Shown here: piece by piece, positions 1 through 11,935 of the stretch | How positions within the stretch are numbered: position 1 is the stretch's first letter | How the letters are laid out: each line of letters opens with the position of its first letter | Assembly (NCBI GenBank): GCA_963691655.1 | Contig: OY829329.1 | Location: 22,805,883 to 22,869,882 of the forward strand | Source: Toxonevra muliebris | Taxonomy: Eukaryota > Arthropoda > Insecta > Diptera > Pallopteridae | Reading direction: 5' to 3' | DNA length: 64,000 nucleotides | Position numbers and translations under genes: made by a program | Notes under the pieces: model-generated | Told to the model about the DNA's origin: nothing | What the model saw: the letters and a program-made list of their open reading frames with translations, nothing else | The model's database searches: none

Positions 1-759
1 TTGGACTTATAAAACCTACGAACTCGACTGAAATCAGCAAAATTGAAAGACTGATTTCTCCTAAACTAAAGCCAATCCAGCCAAAGGGTCGACGGATCTG
101 AATTCATACGAAAGGTACTTTGTTTGTCTCTATCTTTGAGTACCAATTTCATACCAATTTAATCGTTGATCGTTGATTAAAATCACAAAATACTCATTAA
201 ATTTAGATTTTTTGTTATTGCTTATAATGATTACGGCCCCTCGTTAAAATTAATAACCGCCTATAATTTTTTGTGGTTGCACATTTTAAGGTCTATAGTT
301 TAAGCTTGAAATTTGCATTCAAAATTTTGAGAAATAAAAAAATTTTATTCATAAATACAATTAATATATATGTATCAAACCTGATCTCCCTGGCATATAA
401 ATAGAGAATTAACTTTCTTTAAATAAATAAAATGCTTCCAGTTTTAATTACTAAATATTTTTCGTATTTGGTTAGGTATTTAATATTTAATCCATCCATC
501 TTTTTTCCAAATAACTTTAGCTCAATTTCGAAGCATAAATTTAATTAAAGAGGCGCAAAGGTCAATCGGAACTTTTTCCAGGATTACTCTATTTAACTCT
601 ATAAACTATTCAAGCTTGGTGGTTTGTTTTTTTAAATCCCTTTTTCAACAGTGTTCCTTAGCAGTTAAATTTGATTTGCTATCCTGTGATTATGAAAGTT
701 AATTCACAACATTCATAGTATATCCTTCCAGGAATCACTTTACTGTTCAATTGTTTGAC
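1..759. other. AT-rich DNA, no gene seen
   Basis: No open frame with recognisable content, no terminal inverted repeat and no tandem repeat was seen. Confidence 0.5.
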
Positions 760-960
760 TTTTGTTTGAAGTTGATTTTGGTTTGCATATCGGTCGTAAT
801 TTTGATCAGAATTTGGTCCGATTTTTTGTCTAAGTTTTTGTCAGAATTTTAGTTTAAGTTTTGATTTGATTGTTAGTCTTCTTTGATCAGACTTTTGGGT
901 TGAGTTTCGGTTTGAGGTTTGTACTCTTTAGATCTGAATTCGGTTAACTTTGGTTTCACT
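760..960. repeat. Short array of degenerate TTTTGGTCTGAA-type repeats
   Basis: The plus strand repeats variants of TTTTGGTCTGAATTTT, TTTGGTCCGATTTTTTG and similar at a loose 12-14 base spacing. The same family recurs near 35.6-36.2 kb in this orientation, and near 44.6-45.8, 48.4-49.6 and 63-64 kb in the opposite orientation. It is non-coding. What element it belongs to is unknown. Confidence 0.6.
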
Positions 961-2144
961 TGTGAAATTGTTTTTATTACATTCCTAATTATTAAGTGCA
1001 GTTCCAGTTTTTTCTTAAGTACTTTTTTATGCTATTCAATTAAAGAATATCTAAATTATTGTATGCCATGTTTGTTTTCGTAAGAAAAAATGTAAGTATT
1101 GAATTGAACATATTCTTAAATATTTGAGATTTTTCTTTGAACAAATAACAAAACAAAAACGCAAAAAAAAAAGACTTTACAACTTTTGGTCTGAACTTGA
1201 CTTCTAATGATTTCAATTAACAATACAATTAATTATTAATTTTTATATAATTATTTTGATGCTTTAAAAATTTAAATACAGGCATACACAAATATAAATG
1301 TAGGTGCGAAATGAAATGAAGTGTAGTTAGTAACAAAAAAAAAACATAAAATATCTGAAAATATTGAAAAAATATGTAAATTGAAATTTTGATTTGGTCT
1401 GTCGGAATCAGACGAAATTTTAAATCTTTTAAATTAATTTGTTTACGAAGGAATAGGAATCGTTGTTGGGTATCAGATACATCTCTAAAAATACATAGAT
1501 TAAGCAAGGGACATATATGTCCCAAATTGATTCTGCAATGTTTTGAGTTATTTTGACCGCCTTTTGTTTTCATTTGTGTATGGTATCACTCATTATGAAC
1601 CAATTCTGCATTTCTTTTATAAAGAATAAAAAAAAAATTTAAGTTTAAATTTTGTTCGTAGTTGAAGTTAGCTTTTTTTTGTGATTTTTTTTGCGTTTTT
1701 AAAATAGCTGCAGAATCTCTAATTTTTACATTTTTGAGTTCAGCGTATGTCTTGTATTTAGTTTTAATAAAACCGATACTATTTGTTATGACCTAAAATT
1801 TAAAATAAACTATAATAAATACTATAATAAATTCATTTGTTTTAATGCAATATTTTTTTCAACTGCATAGTTTTGAAATTAATTCTTCTTATTTCAACAA
1901 ATGTAACTTAAAAATTAAAAAAAAAAATGTTAAAATGCCGCCACAGTTCTTACGATTGTGAAAGGGTTAAATTAGCGCACATACAGTTCGAGAATAGAAA
2001 ACGAAACGGGCGCAGAGGGTATATGGACCAAGCACCCGACACTCTGAGCTAATGAGAAAGACTCATCGCTCCTTCGAAATAGAGATTCTTACCATAAAGT
2101 TCAGTTCAATCTTGAATGTAATTGTAGGAGATCATATAACATAC
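961..2144. other. AT-rich intergenic DNA, no gene seen
   Basis: Homopolymer A/T runs only. A GGGTTAA motif near 1966-1975 resembles a piggyBac-type end (TTAACCC read on the minus strand), but no partner end was found. Confidence 0.45.
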
Positions 2145-2663
2145 ATATCGCTGCCTTAATTTGCAACACGCCCTAACACGCATTCTTCAAATTTTACAGG
2201 AGAAGCAAAAAATATTTTGGTATTTGGAGTATTGAAAAGATCGTAAGTTTTCAGTGCAGGTCTCTAAAATTTTTGGCACAAACGAAAGTGAGCATGCTTT
2301 ATCATAATCCATCAAAAACTCGATATTGAAAAATTTGATTTAGCAAATTAAGCTTCTAGTTCCCAAATTTTTGATTGATAAAAAAAATCGGAATTGATTT
2401 ATATTGGCGTAAAAATTATAAACTGCTTTAAAAACCCAAAAAAAAAAAAACTAATGGATGTGTTTTTATGAAGTGAGAAAGTTTGAACGCTTAAAACTAT
2501 TCGTTGTTAAATGAGCTTTTTATCAATTTGTTTTAAGCAATTAAATATTTTATAAAAAATTTAAATTCTCAGCTATCCATAGCTAGTTTTTTTATCTGGA
2601 TAGTTTTATTTATTTTTTTTATTTTCATCGCTTTTACCTCAACTACTCAACTGTCGCTAACTT

Positions 2664-5015
2664 CTCATAACTAACCCTAACGCTCATAACTAACCCTCGT
2701 ATCTTTTTTCGGACCAAAAACTGTATATTTCTACCAAAAAAATTGAAAAGAAACTGTAAATCGAATTGAAAAAACTGTATATTTCGCGGTATCAATTTTT
2801 TTCAATGAAAATTGACTATCTGAATCGTCTTCGTTCTCTATTTTAATATCTCTTGCTGTAGTTGTATTGAATTTGTGGTTAGAAATTTGACGAAGCGATT
2901 CCGGATTTATAACGAACGAATCACAGCGGACCCACTTACCCGCCCACCCGACCGAGGGGCACATCCGCAAAGCGAACGGATCGGTGACCGAAACAGAAAC
3001 AGGCCGGACTGCCTGTGTAACGCAACTCGTGAATGGGTGAAGTAATATATCCCAATGGTTTTCAAACAGCTACAGATTAGAATCATCAGCTGTTTAATCA
3101 TTAAAGGAATTTAAAATTGCTTGTTTTATAGAAAATAAGGAATCAGTTATATCAAATAAGCCATGTTGGTTGTTGAAATCATTGCATATGCAACGTAATG
3201 GATCATTTTGGGCATAGTTAGATCGGCAAGGACTCAATTTAATCAAGATAGGATACCTTGAACAACGATTTGGGATATTTAAGTCAATTTTATTTAGTAG
3301 AAATTCAGAATGAATGTCACCATTCAGTAATTTAGTCATAAACATAACATTCAGCATAGTTCTTCTGCTGTCTAATGTCAGTAGGTCAATAAGTTTGAGA
3401 CGATGTATGTAAGAAGGTAAATTATGCAATGGATTCCAACGTAAATTTCTTAACGCAAACAAGAGAAACTGTTTTTGAACTGAGTCAAGTCTGTCTTTAT
3501 AGCAATTATATGGAGGACTCCAAACTGTTGAACCATACTCCAAAATAGGTCTTACCAGTGCCGTAAAAAGTGTTTTTGTTATATACGGATCACTAAATTC
3601 AATAGCCCATCTTTTAACGAATGCAAAAATTCCCTTTGCTTTATTAACACACATATTGATATGCAGATTAAAACGCATTTTAGGATCCATAACTATACCC
3701 AAAACAGTAAAAGTGTTCACTACCTCCAGGGTATAATCATTTATAAAGTAATGTGAAGGAATTGGCTGACGTCTCGAAAAGACCATAGACTTACATTTCT
3801 TTAAATTTAAAAACAAAACATTAAATTTATCTGACACCAATGTGATAATGCCGTGAGGTCAGATTGAAGCAAATTGTACGCCTCATCAGAATAGTGTGAA
3901 ATAAACAGTTTTACATCATCAGCATACATCAAAATTTTTGAGTGACGGATAACAGATGGGAGGTCATTAATGTAAATAAGGAACAAAATGGGGCCAAGAT
4001 GACTACCTTGAGGTACACCAGATGGAACTCCAATAGCGAATGATGTTGAGCCCTTGAACACCACTCTCTGATTTCTATTTCTTAAGTTAGAATTAATCCA
4101 GTTTAATAGCAATATTGGAAAACCAAGTAAATCAAGTTTTTTAATTAGTAAATCGTGATTAACCTTATCAAACGCCTTACTGAAGTCGGTATATATTACG
4201 TCGGTCTGTAAGTTATTAGAAAATCCACTAATAATGTGAGTAGTGAATTCCAAGAGATTTGTAACTGTAGACCTCTACCTTTAAGAAAGCCGTACTGAAA
4301 TGGGGAAATCAACGATCCAATAGAGTGCTTTAACTGATTTGTAATGATTAATTCAAATAACTTTGGTATCACACTAAGTTTAGCTATATCGCGGTAGTTT
4401 GAAATATCGGATTTTGAACCACCCTTATGCAAAGGAATTATAAATGATTCCTTCCACACACTGGGGAAAATACCTGAACGTAGTGAAGCATTAAAAATTT
4501 CGGAAAGTGGTATAAACAAAAACTCCGCACACATTTTTAAAATGCAGCTTGGAATTTCATCTGGTCCACAGGTATAGGCCAATTTTAGTGATTTAAGCTG
4601 ATTAAAAAGGTCTGTAGGAATAATAACCGGGCAACGAATAGTGTGGAAATTAAGAGTTTCAAAGGGGTATGCGATCATCAATGCATTCATAGCAATATGT
4701 AGATTTGAAGTAACTGGCAAATAAATTAGAAATAACAGTTTCGTTATCAGATACGCTATGAAGTATTTATAGAAATCAACGCATGGATATTTTAAGTTAC
4801 ATTTGACTATCAGAATCGCCTTCAGAGTTGCCATTTTGGCTCAGACATTTTGCATTGCGATTGATAAATTTGAATTTCGTTACATTCAAAAATTTTATAT
4901 TTTTTTCTTAGTATAAGCGCGGTATTTTGGTAAAAAAGGTGGTATGCGGTTTTTATGTCTAAGAAACAGTATAATACCGCGAAAAACTGTATAGATACGA
5001 GCGTTACTCATAACT
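2664..5015. mobile_element. Putative inverted-repeat DNA element with 9-bp flanking repeats, carrying a LINE remnant
   Basis: CTCATAACT occurs at 2664-2672 (and again at 2683-2691) and at 5007-5015. Inside these, CTCGTATC at 2696-2703 mirrors GATACGAG at 4994-5001. Further in, CTGTATATTTCGCGGTAT (2775-2792) mirrors ATACCGCGAAAAACTGTAT (4974-4992). A 9-bp target-site duplication with inverted ends is typical of Mutator-like elements, but no transposase was recognised, so the class is an inference. A minus frame at 2731-2970 encodes an unknown acidic fragment (ENEDDSDSQF). A 15-bp inverted repeat lies outside this block at 2145-2159 and 5138-5152. Confidence 0.4.
3094..4799 (-). pseudogene. Non-LTR retrotransposon (jockey/CR1-like) reverse transcriptase remnant
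   Basis: Three minus-strand frames give a reverse transcriptase in order. The N-terminal part (about 4799-4260) contains CGPDEIPSCILK and an SNYRDIAKLSVIPKLFELI block. The middle (4250-3810) contains YTDFSKAFDKVNHDLL, SGVPQGSHLGPILF and MYADDVKLF with the catalytic Asp pair. The C-terminal part (3840-3094) contains VRPILEYGSTVWSP. The frames are out of register, so it is dead; no endonuclease domain is seen, so it is also 5'-truncated. Imperfect 21-bp direct repeats at 2812-2832 and 4803-4823 (19/21 identical) may be the old target-site duplication. Close to the remnant at 9.2-10.8 kb in layout but a different copy. Confidence 0.85.
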
Positions 5016-5152
5016 GATGTATTTTTTAGAAAGCTTGGGAAACGATATGATAAAATGTAGCAACAGAAAACTGTTATGGTGACAATTATATCCCTTTTGG
5101 TGAAGGCCGTCTAGAGGCGGGCTTGGTAACTAAAGGGTTAAGGCAGCGATAT

Positions 5153-5986
5153 AGTCATATACTCAGATAATCAAGCCTCTATGAGACCACTAGACTCCTT
5201 TAATATATTCCCAAAAAGCTAGTTTAGGGATGCTAAAGCTGCTCAGGCAAGACATAGTTAGAGACATGACGATATTTTCGTCAGTCGAAGATGTTTATAC
5301 TCACTTCTTTGAATGTTTTATACTACTCAATATTTCTATCTATTTTAAAAATCGTAAAGCACACTTGAAGTTTACGAATTTCGAATGACAGTTAAAAAGA
5401 GGCAGGTGTTCGTTTTGTCCAATATTTCCTTACAAAATTTGAAAAAGAAAGCGGCCTTTGTAATAAAACATATGTATAACTAGGCATAACATACATCCAA
5501 AATTGCACTTAAAGGATTTTAAATTAAACCTTCAGTGACCCCAATTATTTTGCAATGGAATGATGGAATTTTGCAGTGTTAATAAATTTTTTACTTCCAT
5601 TTATAAAAGACTACTTTTTTGATGTTTTTTTTTTAAGAAAGTCAGATAGAAAGCCAATAATCCGTAAGAATAGAAAGAGCTAAAAAGCCTCGATATCTAT
5701 TATTGATATGAATATTGATATCAAATATCCAATATTATTAATACGATAGCAAAATCAATAGACCATCGAACTCTTTCACAGAATTCAGTGTCACGAAAAC
5801 CAGTTTAATTAATATGTCTGCTTCTTTATTTTATTTTTTTTTTTTTGCATGTTACAAAAAAGCTTAAGCTCAAAACGCAGACTCATTCAATAATATACAT
5901 AATTTAAATGTTATAATATTTCGTGAATAAAAAAAAAATATACAATTAATTAACAACTCTGAGGGTCTCTTCTCAGACATTCAACA
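5153..5986. other. AT-rich DNA, no gene seen
   Basis: Long T and A runs and short spurious frames only. Confidence 0.45.
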
Positions 5987-6142
5987 TAAGAAGTGAGATT
6001 GAAATAATCTTAACACACGTTTACCTAATAATTTTTTTTTTGTGTAAAATTTAAAAATTTCTTTGATATAGTTATCTTTGAAATTTATGTCAGTTGTTAT
6101 TTTTAATGACAAACATGTTGATTTATTGTGAATTTGATCAAA

Positions 6143-7151
6143 ATGAGTGAAGAAAAAGAAGTACGTCTTAAAATTATTAAAAATTTTCAAAAAAACCCAA
6201 ATTGGTCCTACAAAAAATTGGCCAAAGAATTGAAGATCTGCCGTCAAACTGTTTCCAATGTTATTAAACAGTTTCAGGAGAATTTGACCATCGATATGAA
6301 ACCTGGTTCGGGAAGAAAACAAGGACCACATGATATTGGGAAAGCCTAGAAAATAGAAAGCATATTGAAAAGACCTCCAAACACATCTGGTAAAAAAGCT
6401 GCCCGGTTAGCCCAGTGCTCTGACTATTTGGTGCGAAAAGTTAAAGCCAATGCAGGTTTGAAAACATACAAAGTCCAAAAAGTTCCAGACAGGAATGCTG
6501 CAAAAAAATTTAGACGCCAAAAGTATGGCTCGGAAATTAAAATCGAATTTCATACAAAAATATTCATTTTGTATAATGGACGACGAAACGCATGTACTGG
6601 CAGGTTTTACGCAGCTTCCGTGTCAAAATTTGTATGTTGCTGATGCTCGAGGAAATGTCGAAGAACAATTTAGAATCCAAAAGCAAACAAAATTTCCTAA
6701 AAAATTCCTGGTATGGCAAGCTATATGCGTTTGCGGCCAAAGAAACAAGTCATTTGTTACAGTGGGCTCTATAAATACCGAAATATACATCAAAGAATGT
6801 TTGAAAAAAAGACTTATTCCTTTCATAAGAGAGCACAATGTGTCCACATATTTTTGGCTCGATTTGGCATCGTGTCACTACGGCAAGAAAGCTCTGGAGT
6901 GGTACCAAAGTAACAACATAGTTTTTGTACCAAGAGAGGCCAATCCTCCAAATTGTCCGGAGCTAAGATCAGTGGATAGATATTGGGCTCTTGTGAAAAG
7001 AAACTTAAAGAGCACAAAAAATGTGTCCTAAAATATAGAAGATTTTAAAAGGAGATGGGCAAACTGTTCCAAAAAGGTGTCTGAAACAATTATCAAATCT
7101 CTAATGGAAGGCTTACCAAAAAAGGTCCACGAGTTCATAAATAGTGATTAG
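6143..7151 (+). pseudogene. DD37E Tc1/mariner transposase, broken
   Basis: The start chosen is ATG at 6143 (MSEEKEVRLKIIKNF), matching the start in copy B. The N-terminal helix-turn-helix part is in one frame to a TAG near 6347. The sequence then changes frame (about 6365-6640 and 6495-7031). The catalytic part shows Asp in MDDETH, Asp in LDLASCHYGKK and, 37 residues on, RSVDRYWA. Copy B has PVERYWA at the last site, so the third acidic residue here has changed from Glu to Asp. The 37-residue spacing and the NPPNCPELR block match the mosquito-type ITmD37E group. Stops and shifts make it non-functional. It would bind the terminal repeats and cut and paste the element in the nucleus. Confidence 0.85.
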
Positions 7152-7208
7152 AACTATAAAAGTTATATTTTTCTGTAATTTGTAAAATATTATCAATTGA
7201 ATAAAAAA

Positions 7209-7940
7209 TTATTTTGTGTTTTTAGTTTGGATTACCCAAATTAACGAGCACAAGGCAGAAGTGAAACTTCTTGTGAACTAAACGAAACACAAGCAAATAA
7301 CAAGCAAATGAAATTTTTCAATCCCTGAACTTTTTACTTCATTGGCTTGTGTTTTTTAATTTCATTTGTTGGTTATTTGCTTGTGTTTCGTTTCACTTCT
7401 GCCTTGTGTTCGTTAATACACAACCAATTTTTTCGTTAACCAATTTTTAGTTTCATTTGCTTGTGTTTCGTTTAGTTCAGAAGAAGTTTCACTTCTACCT
7501 TGTGTTCGTTAATACACAACCAATTTTTTTTTTGGGATTATTGCTAGAACAAAAATTGCAACTCTGTGCCGGTAACTTCGATGACAATTGTAGCCGAACT
7601 CTTTTTGTGTGCGACATCTTCATGTAATTCCTTTGACATTTGCGCTATCTGTATGTGAAATGTATAACTGTCATAAACTTTAAGATGGCGACGCTACACA
7701 TTGTTCTTTCTGCCATAGGCGTGTGTGTGTGTGTGCATTTAAAATGTTATATTGAATTAAAACTATTTATGAATCGTTTATTATATAGTTTGCTAGTGAA
7801 TTCAGTTACGGAATATTGATATTTAGCCCCTCATGCACATTGCTCGATAAAATTATGTCGCATTGCAAACTTAGGCGCGACGTCACATCCGGTTGGTTTT
7901 ACTCTAGGACAAGAGAAAAGAAGTTTCACTTCAAAAGAAG
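7209..7940. mobile_element. Foldback-like non-autonomous element (copy 1), inserted in DD37E copy A
   Basis: Comparison with DD37E copy B shows that this block is extra. It starts with a hairpin whose arms, 7241-7315 and 7361-7417, share the word ACAAGGCAGAAGTGAAAC and its reverse complement. A second inverted module follows at 7441-7520. The inner core (about 7530-7925) matches 18765-19610 on the opposite strand, and the block ends with GAAGTTTCACTTC (7927-7939). No transposase is encoded. Repeated modules in inverted arms resemble Foldback/Galileo elements; that class assignment is an inference. Confidence 0.6.
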
Positions 7941-8012
7941 CAAAACTCTAAGATCAACCGTTTAAAAATTATTGAATTTTATATATGTTAAGATTTTTTC
8001 GATCTCACACCT

Positions 8013-9089
8013 TATACCACTTCATTATGCTCTTCATTAAAGTTTCAGTTTGGCAAATATACTAATTGACAAAAAAAAAAAGACAAGATTAATAGAGACG
8101 AGTGTAAATTAAAGAGAGCTTTATATTATAGTAAAAAATAAATAATCGTAACTTTTCTACTAAGAATTATTCATAATTTGAACTTAAGCCCACTGAAAAG
8201 TCCATCACCTGTTGCTGTGTCTACCAGCGAAATTTACCTTAGCATTTATATCCAAATTCAAATTTATGTATTTACTTAATCAACTTGAAAACCTTTTCAT
8301 AATCAAATAAAAACCGCATAATAATAATGCAAATATTACAGAATAATATTAAAAACTAATGAAAAACTTATTAAAAGGAAAAAATTATCAATGGAAATTT
8401 ATGCGTGACGTACACTAATTTTTATATGATTAAATTTCAAATTGATTTAACTAAATATACAAATTTAATTATTATCATTATGTATTTCACTTTCTATATA
8501 AACTATAGTTTTTTTATTTGTATTTCCTACATAATCTTTCAAACATCTCTCGTATTTTTCATGCATGATAATTGAGATTTGTTTGTGATATAAATTTGTG
8601 TACAAAAAAGGGTTAATATCAATGATATTTTAACACAATAGCTCCAAGAATACTTATTTACTATGCTTGAATTATAATGTCGGATATTATAATTTATGAA
8701 ATTTGCTTTTCTAATTTACACTTATTGTAAATATGAAAAAAAAAGTCACAAAAATTATAGCAAAATTTTATTAATTTACTTGAAGTGTAAAGTGCTATTT
8801 ACTTAGTATTGTGTGAATTGATCTATCGATCGATTTATTGCCTGCCCTTAGGCGTTTACTTGATTACATTTTGCTGTTTTTTTTTTTACAAGATCATTTA
8901 AAATTGTTTTAATTTGTGAGGTCATATTGTTTTCGGGAAATATAATGTAACAAAATATGATAGAAAAAAATCATATAGTAACTGCTCCATATCAAGCTAA
9001 ACTTAAACTGGGGCTATTTTTTTTTTTTGCTCAAGAAATTTATTTATGAAATAACAAATAAATATTTTTGGCTAACCTACTCGTTAAGC
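8013..9089. other. AT-rich DNA, no gene seen
   Basis: Nothing recognisable between the DD37E element and the 3' region of the next LINE remnant. Confidence 0.45.
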
Positions 9090-9238
9090 TCTTTAAATTT
9101 ATATATTTATTTATTTAAGTCTATCGAGCATTAGCTCTGTTAGACATGATATATAAAGAACAATTAAATTAACTTAAATTAAACTAAGGTTCTAGTTTAC
9201 AATATTTAAATATAACTATTTCAATATTTAAGAATGAT

Positions 9239-10837
9239 TCAAAGCAACCACAACAATTCATACTTAAGCTTGGTTCTACTTAAAGATATATCGATCTCAT
9301 TTATGACAGAATTAAGCTCTGTGCACGGTCTTGATATTGGTTCTGATTTGCTATAATTCGTATATGAACGTGGAGTAAGTAGAAAGGAATTTAGCCTGAA
9401 CCTAAGAGGTCTTGCAGGAGCATATATTGGGTAAAGGGAAAGAAGCAATGGGCAATCAATGTGGAAACACAAAACATCCCTAGTTATCATAATGCTATAA
9501 TATTTACATCTCGAGTGTAGTGATTTTAAGTCGATAAGCAAACACCTATCTTTATATTGAGGTAAAATATGCTCAGGCCACCTCATCTTTGTTAATGCAT
9601 ATCTAGTGAATTTTCTCTGTATTGACTCAATTCGATTACTGCTAACCATATACGAGGGGCTCCAACTACAACAACCATATTCCAAGATAGACCTTACCAG
9701 GGATACATATATAGTTTTTAGAGTATACGGGTCAGCGAACTCCTTTGAGTTACGCATGAGAAACCCCAATAATTTACTGGCTCTAGAAATAATATACTCA
9801 TGATGCAGGTTAAAGTTGACTTTATTGTCAAAAATTACCCCTAAGTCTTTTTGACCCCTTACTTCTTCAATCGTCGTGCTAAAGACATGATAGCTGCTTT
9901 GACTAGAACATGCTGATCTTGTAAAACTTATGCTTTTACATTTAGCAATATTTAAATGGAGATAATTTTCAGCACACCATTTCGATACACCATCGAGATC
10001 ACTCTGCAACATAGCAGAGTCATTTGGTGTTGCTACCGCTCTAAATATTTTCAAATCATCCACGTAAAGAAGGCAATTAGAATATTTTACCATTTGCGGA
10101 AGGTCATTAATGAAAAGGACAAAAAGAAGTGGGCGTAAATGGCTTCCCTGTGGGACCCCTGAATAATTATAATTTTTTTTTTTGAACATTTTGATCCAAT
10201 TTTGACAAATTGGGTACGGTTAGTCAAATAATCTTGTAACCAATTAAGAAGGCTTGAGTGGAAACACATGGCATTTAGCTTATTAAGCGACGACCTCGAT
10301 AGTCTATTGGATAGTGCACTAGACTTTCATCTGGGAGGTTCGGGTTCGATTCCCGTCTTCGTCTGGTGGTTAATTTTCATAACTTTCTTATATTCACTAT
10401 CAATATGAAGTGTATGAGAATTATAAGATAGTGTACAAGTACACACATTGGTTGGTAATGGCAAAACCACCAAGCCGATAAAAAATTGCCACACCGCCGT
10501 TCGGAATCGGCGTTAAACTGTAGGTCCAACTATGTGGTATCACAATGGGTCGTTCAGGCCTAAGTGTGTCTCTCGACAGCCACTCCAACCTAACCTAACC
10601 TAGCTTATTAAGCAGAATTAAATGCTTTACGCTATCGAAAGCCTTAGCGAAATCAGTATAGATTGCGTCAACTTGATTTCCACTCTCCATACTTTTTAAA
10701 AAAAAATTGGCAAAAATAGCTAAATTAGTGCTTGTAGATCTACCACTAACAAATCCATGCTGAGCTTCTGATATCCAATTTTTCACTTCCCAGAATAATC
10801 TCCTTTTAACAATTGACTCGAAAACTTTTGGTATCAA
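9239..10837 (-). pseudogene. LINE reverse transcriptase remnant
   Basis: The 5' piece (10837-10595) carries IPKVFESIVKRRLF, QHGFVSGRSTSTNLAIF and YTDFAKAFDSV. After the SINE the frame resumes with HSSLLNWLQDYL near 10265. The main 316-codon piece (10189-9239) has SGVPQGSHLRPLLF, LLYVDDLKIF (YADD changed to YVDD) and the thumb-like VRSILEYGCCSWSP. A frameshift in an A run lies near 10170-10190. Endonuclease and upstream domains are missing. The gene order matches ORF2 of jockey/CR1-group LINEs. Confidence 0.85.
10289..10601 (+). mobile_element. tRNA-derived SINE with 12-bp target-site duplication
   Basis: AGCTTATTAAGC is repeated exactly at 10277-10288 and 10602-10613, flanking a 313-bp insert. 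The insert begins with a tRNA-like head: box A-like TAGTCTATTGG, a CTTTCAT anticodon-like loop and box B GGTTCGATTCC; the acceptor ends GACGACC/CTTCGTC pair at five of seven sites. A unique body follows (GGTAATGGCAAAACCAC), then a tail TGTGGTATCACAATGGGTC ... CCAACCTAACCTAACC. The tail resembles the 3' end of the I-clade LINE fragment at 11936-12331, which suggests that LINE as the mobilising partner. Transcription by RNA polymerase III is expected from the A and B boxes. Confidence 0.9.
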
Positions 10838-10860
10838 TTGCAGTTTTGAAATATATAATA

Positions 10861-11923
10861 TGATATTGTAGCACTTCTGGATCTTCTGGAATAAAATTGT
10901 ACTTACATTAATAAATGTATAGATACTAAACTAGAGAATGCAATAATTACTACAAATTTTTTATGAATGTATGCCAGGGTGGCTTTTTTTATGGCTTTTT
11001 CATGCGCTACGCCTCAGTTTGGTTCCATTCTCTAAGTTGATCGACTCTAACTAATTTGTTTTCATAAAATATTCCTAATGGAATCTTTTTGATATTTTAA
11101 AAATTTGTAAACATGTAAAAAGAAATATATTTAATATTCACATCACTCATTTAAGCATAACTTACAAAAGCTCTCTATGTAATATAAACAATAAAAAACC
11201 AAATTTCAATTGATCAATGATTACCAAAAAAAAAACATAATAAAAAAATTCCTATTGCTTCATACAAAAAAGCAACTGTCGCAATTGATCCCCATGACCC
11301 TCTTTAAATGTGTGGAAATATTACTCGTAAAAATGTAAGTTGAAGTTATTGTACAATATAAATAAATGAAACGATGATTGCATTACACAGTGCAATAGTA
11401 AATTTCAAATTGTAAATGGATAACTTTTTAAAGATAATTAAGTATCGCTTATTCCGACCCTGTACAACAATTTTCTTTATTAGGTTTGGTATTACCGGGA
11501 CCAATATAAACATTTTTAGATTTTAACCCTCTAGCAACACTGGATCAATTTTTCTTCTTGCCCACCCTTTAGTGGTACTAGGTAAAAGATCGCGAAAAAT
11601 AAAATATTCCACCTCGAAGATTAAAATCACCTAAGTCCAACTTTTTTCAAGAAATTAACCCTGGAAAGGCCAGCTGCAATAATGCCTTTATACTGGATTA
11701 ATAAAATGTTAAAAAATCTTCCGAAGAAAATATTTGCAATTAAACCTTCTGTTGGCACCACTTCTGTTTATCACATTGCTACCACCAGGGTCCAGCCAGA
11801 CCGTCATACATTTATATTGCGTTTATTTGAATTTTCAATGTAAACTGTACGAAAACTTGAAAAAAATATGTTTTTAATTTTTAAAAAGTTTTACGTCTCG
11901 AAACAGCAATGAAGAAAATAAGC
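10861..11923. other. AT-rich DNA, no gene seen
   Basis: No gene. TTAACCCTCTAGCAACACTGG at 11523 looks like a piggyBac-type end, but a convincing partner was not established. Confidence 0.45.
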
Positions 11924-11935
11924 TAACAATATATA

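Larger units (their letters stand above)
5989..8012 (+). mobile_element. Tc1/mariner DD37E element, copy A, interrupted by a foldback-like insertion
   Basis: The left end AGAAGTGAGATTGAAATAAT mirrors the right end ATTTTTTCGATCTCACACCT, with TA on both sides (5987-5988 and 8013-8014). The same ends bound the copy at 54311-55593, which is only 1283 bp. The extra ~730 bp here is the nested insertion at 7209-7940. Known family layout: one transposase frame between short inverted repeats at a TA target. Confidence 0.85.
9090..10860 (-). mobile_element. LINE remnant (jockey/CR1-like) split by a SINE
   Basis: A minus-strand reverse transcriptase remnant spans 10837-9239, with an A/T-rich 3' region to about 9090 (ATAAATAAATATATAAA on the minus strand). 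A SINE at 10289-10601 splits it. Boundaries at both outer ends are approximate; no target-site duplication was found. Confidence 0.75.

Noticed and set aside
1229..1573. 114-codon minus frame
   Set aside because: AT-rich with Phe/Leu/Ile bias and no motif; it looks like a chance frame.
10289..10365. Functional tRNA gene
   Set aside because: It sits between perfect target-site duplications, continues into a SINE body and tail, and its acceptor stem has mismatches.
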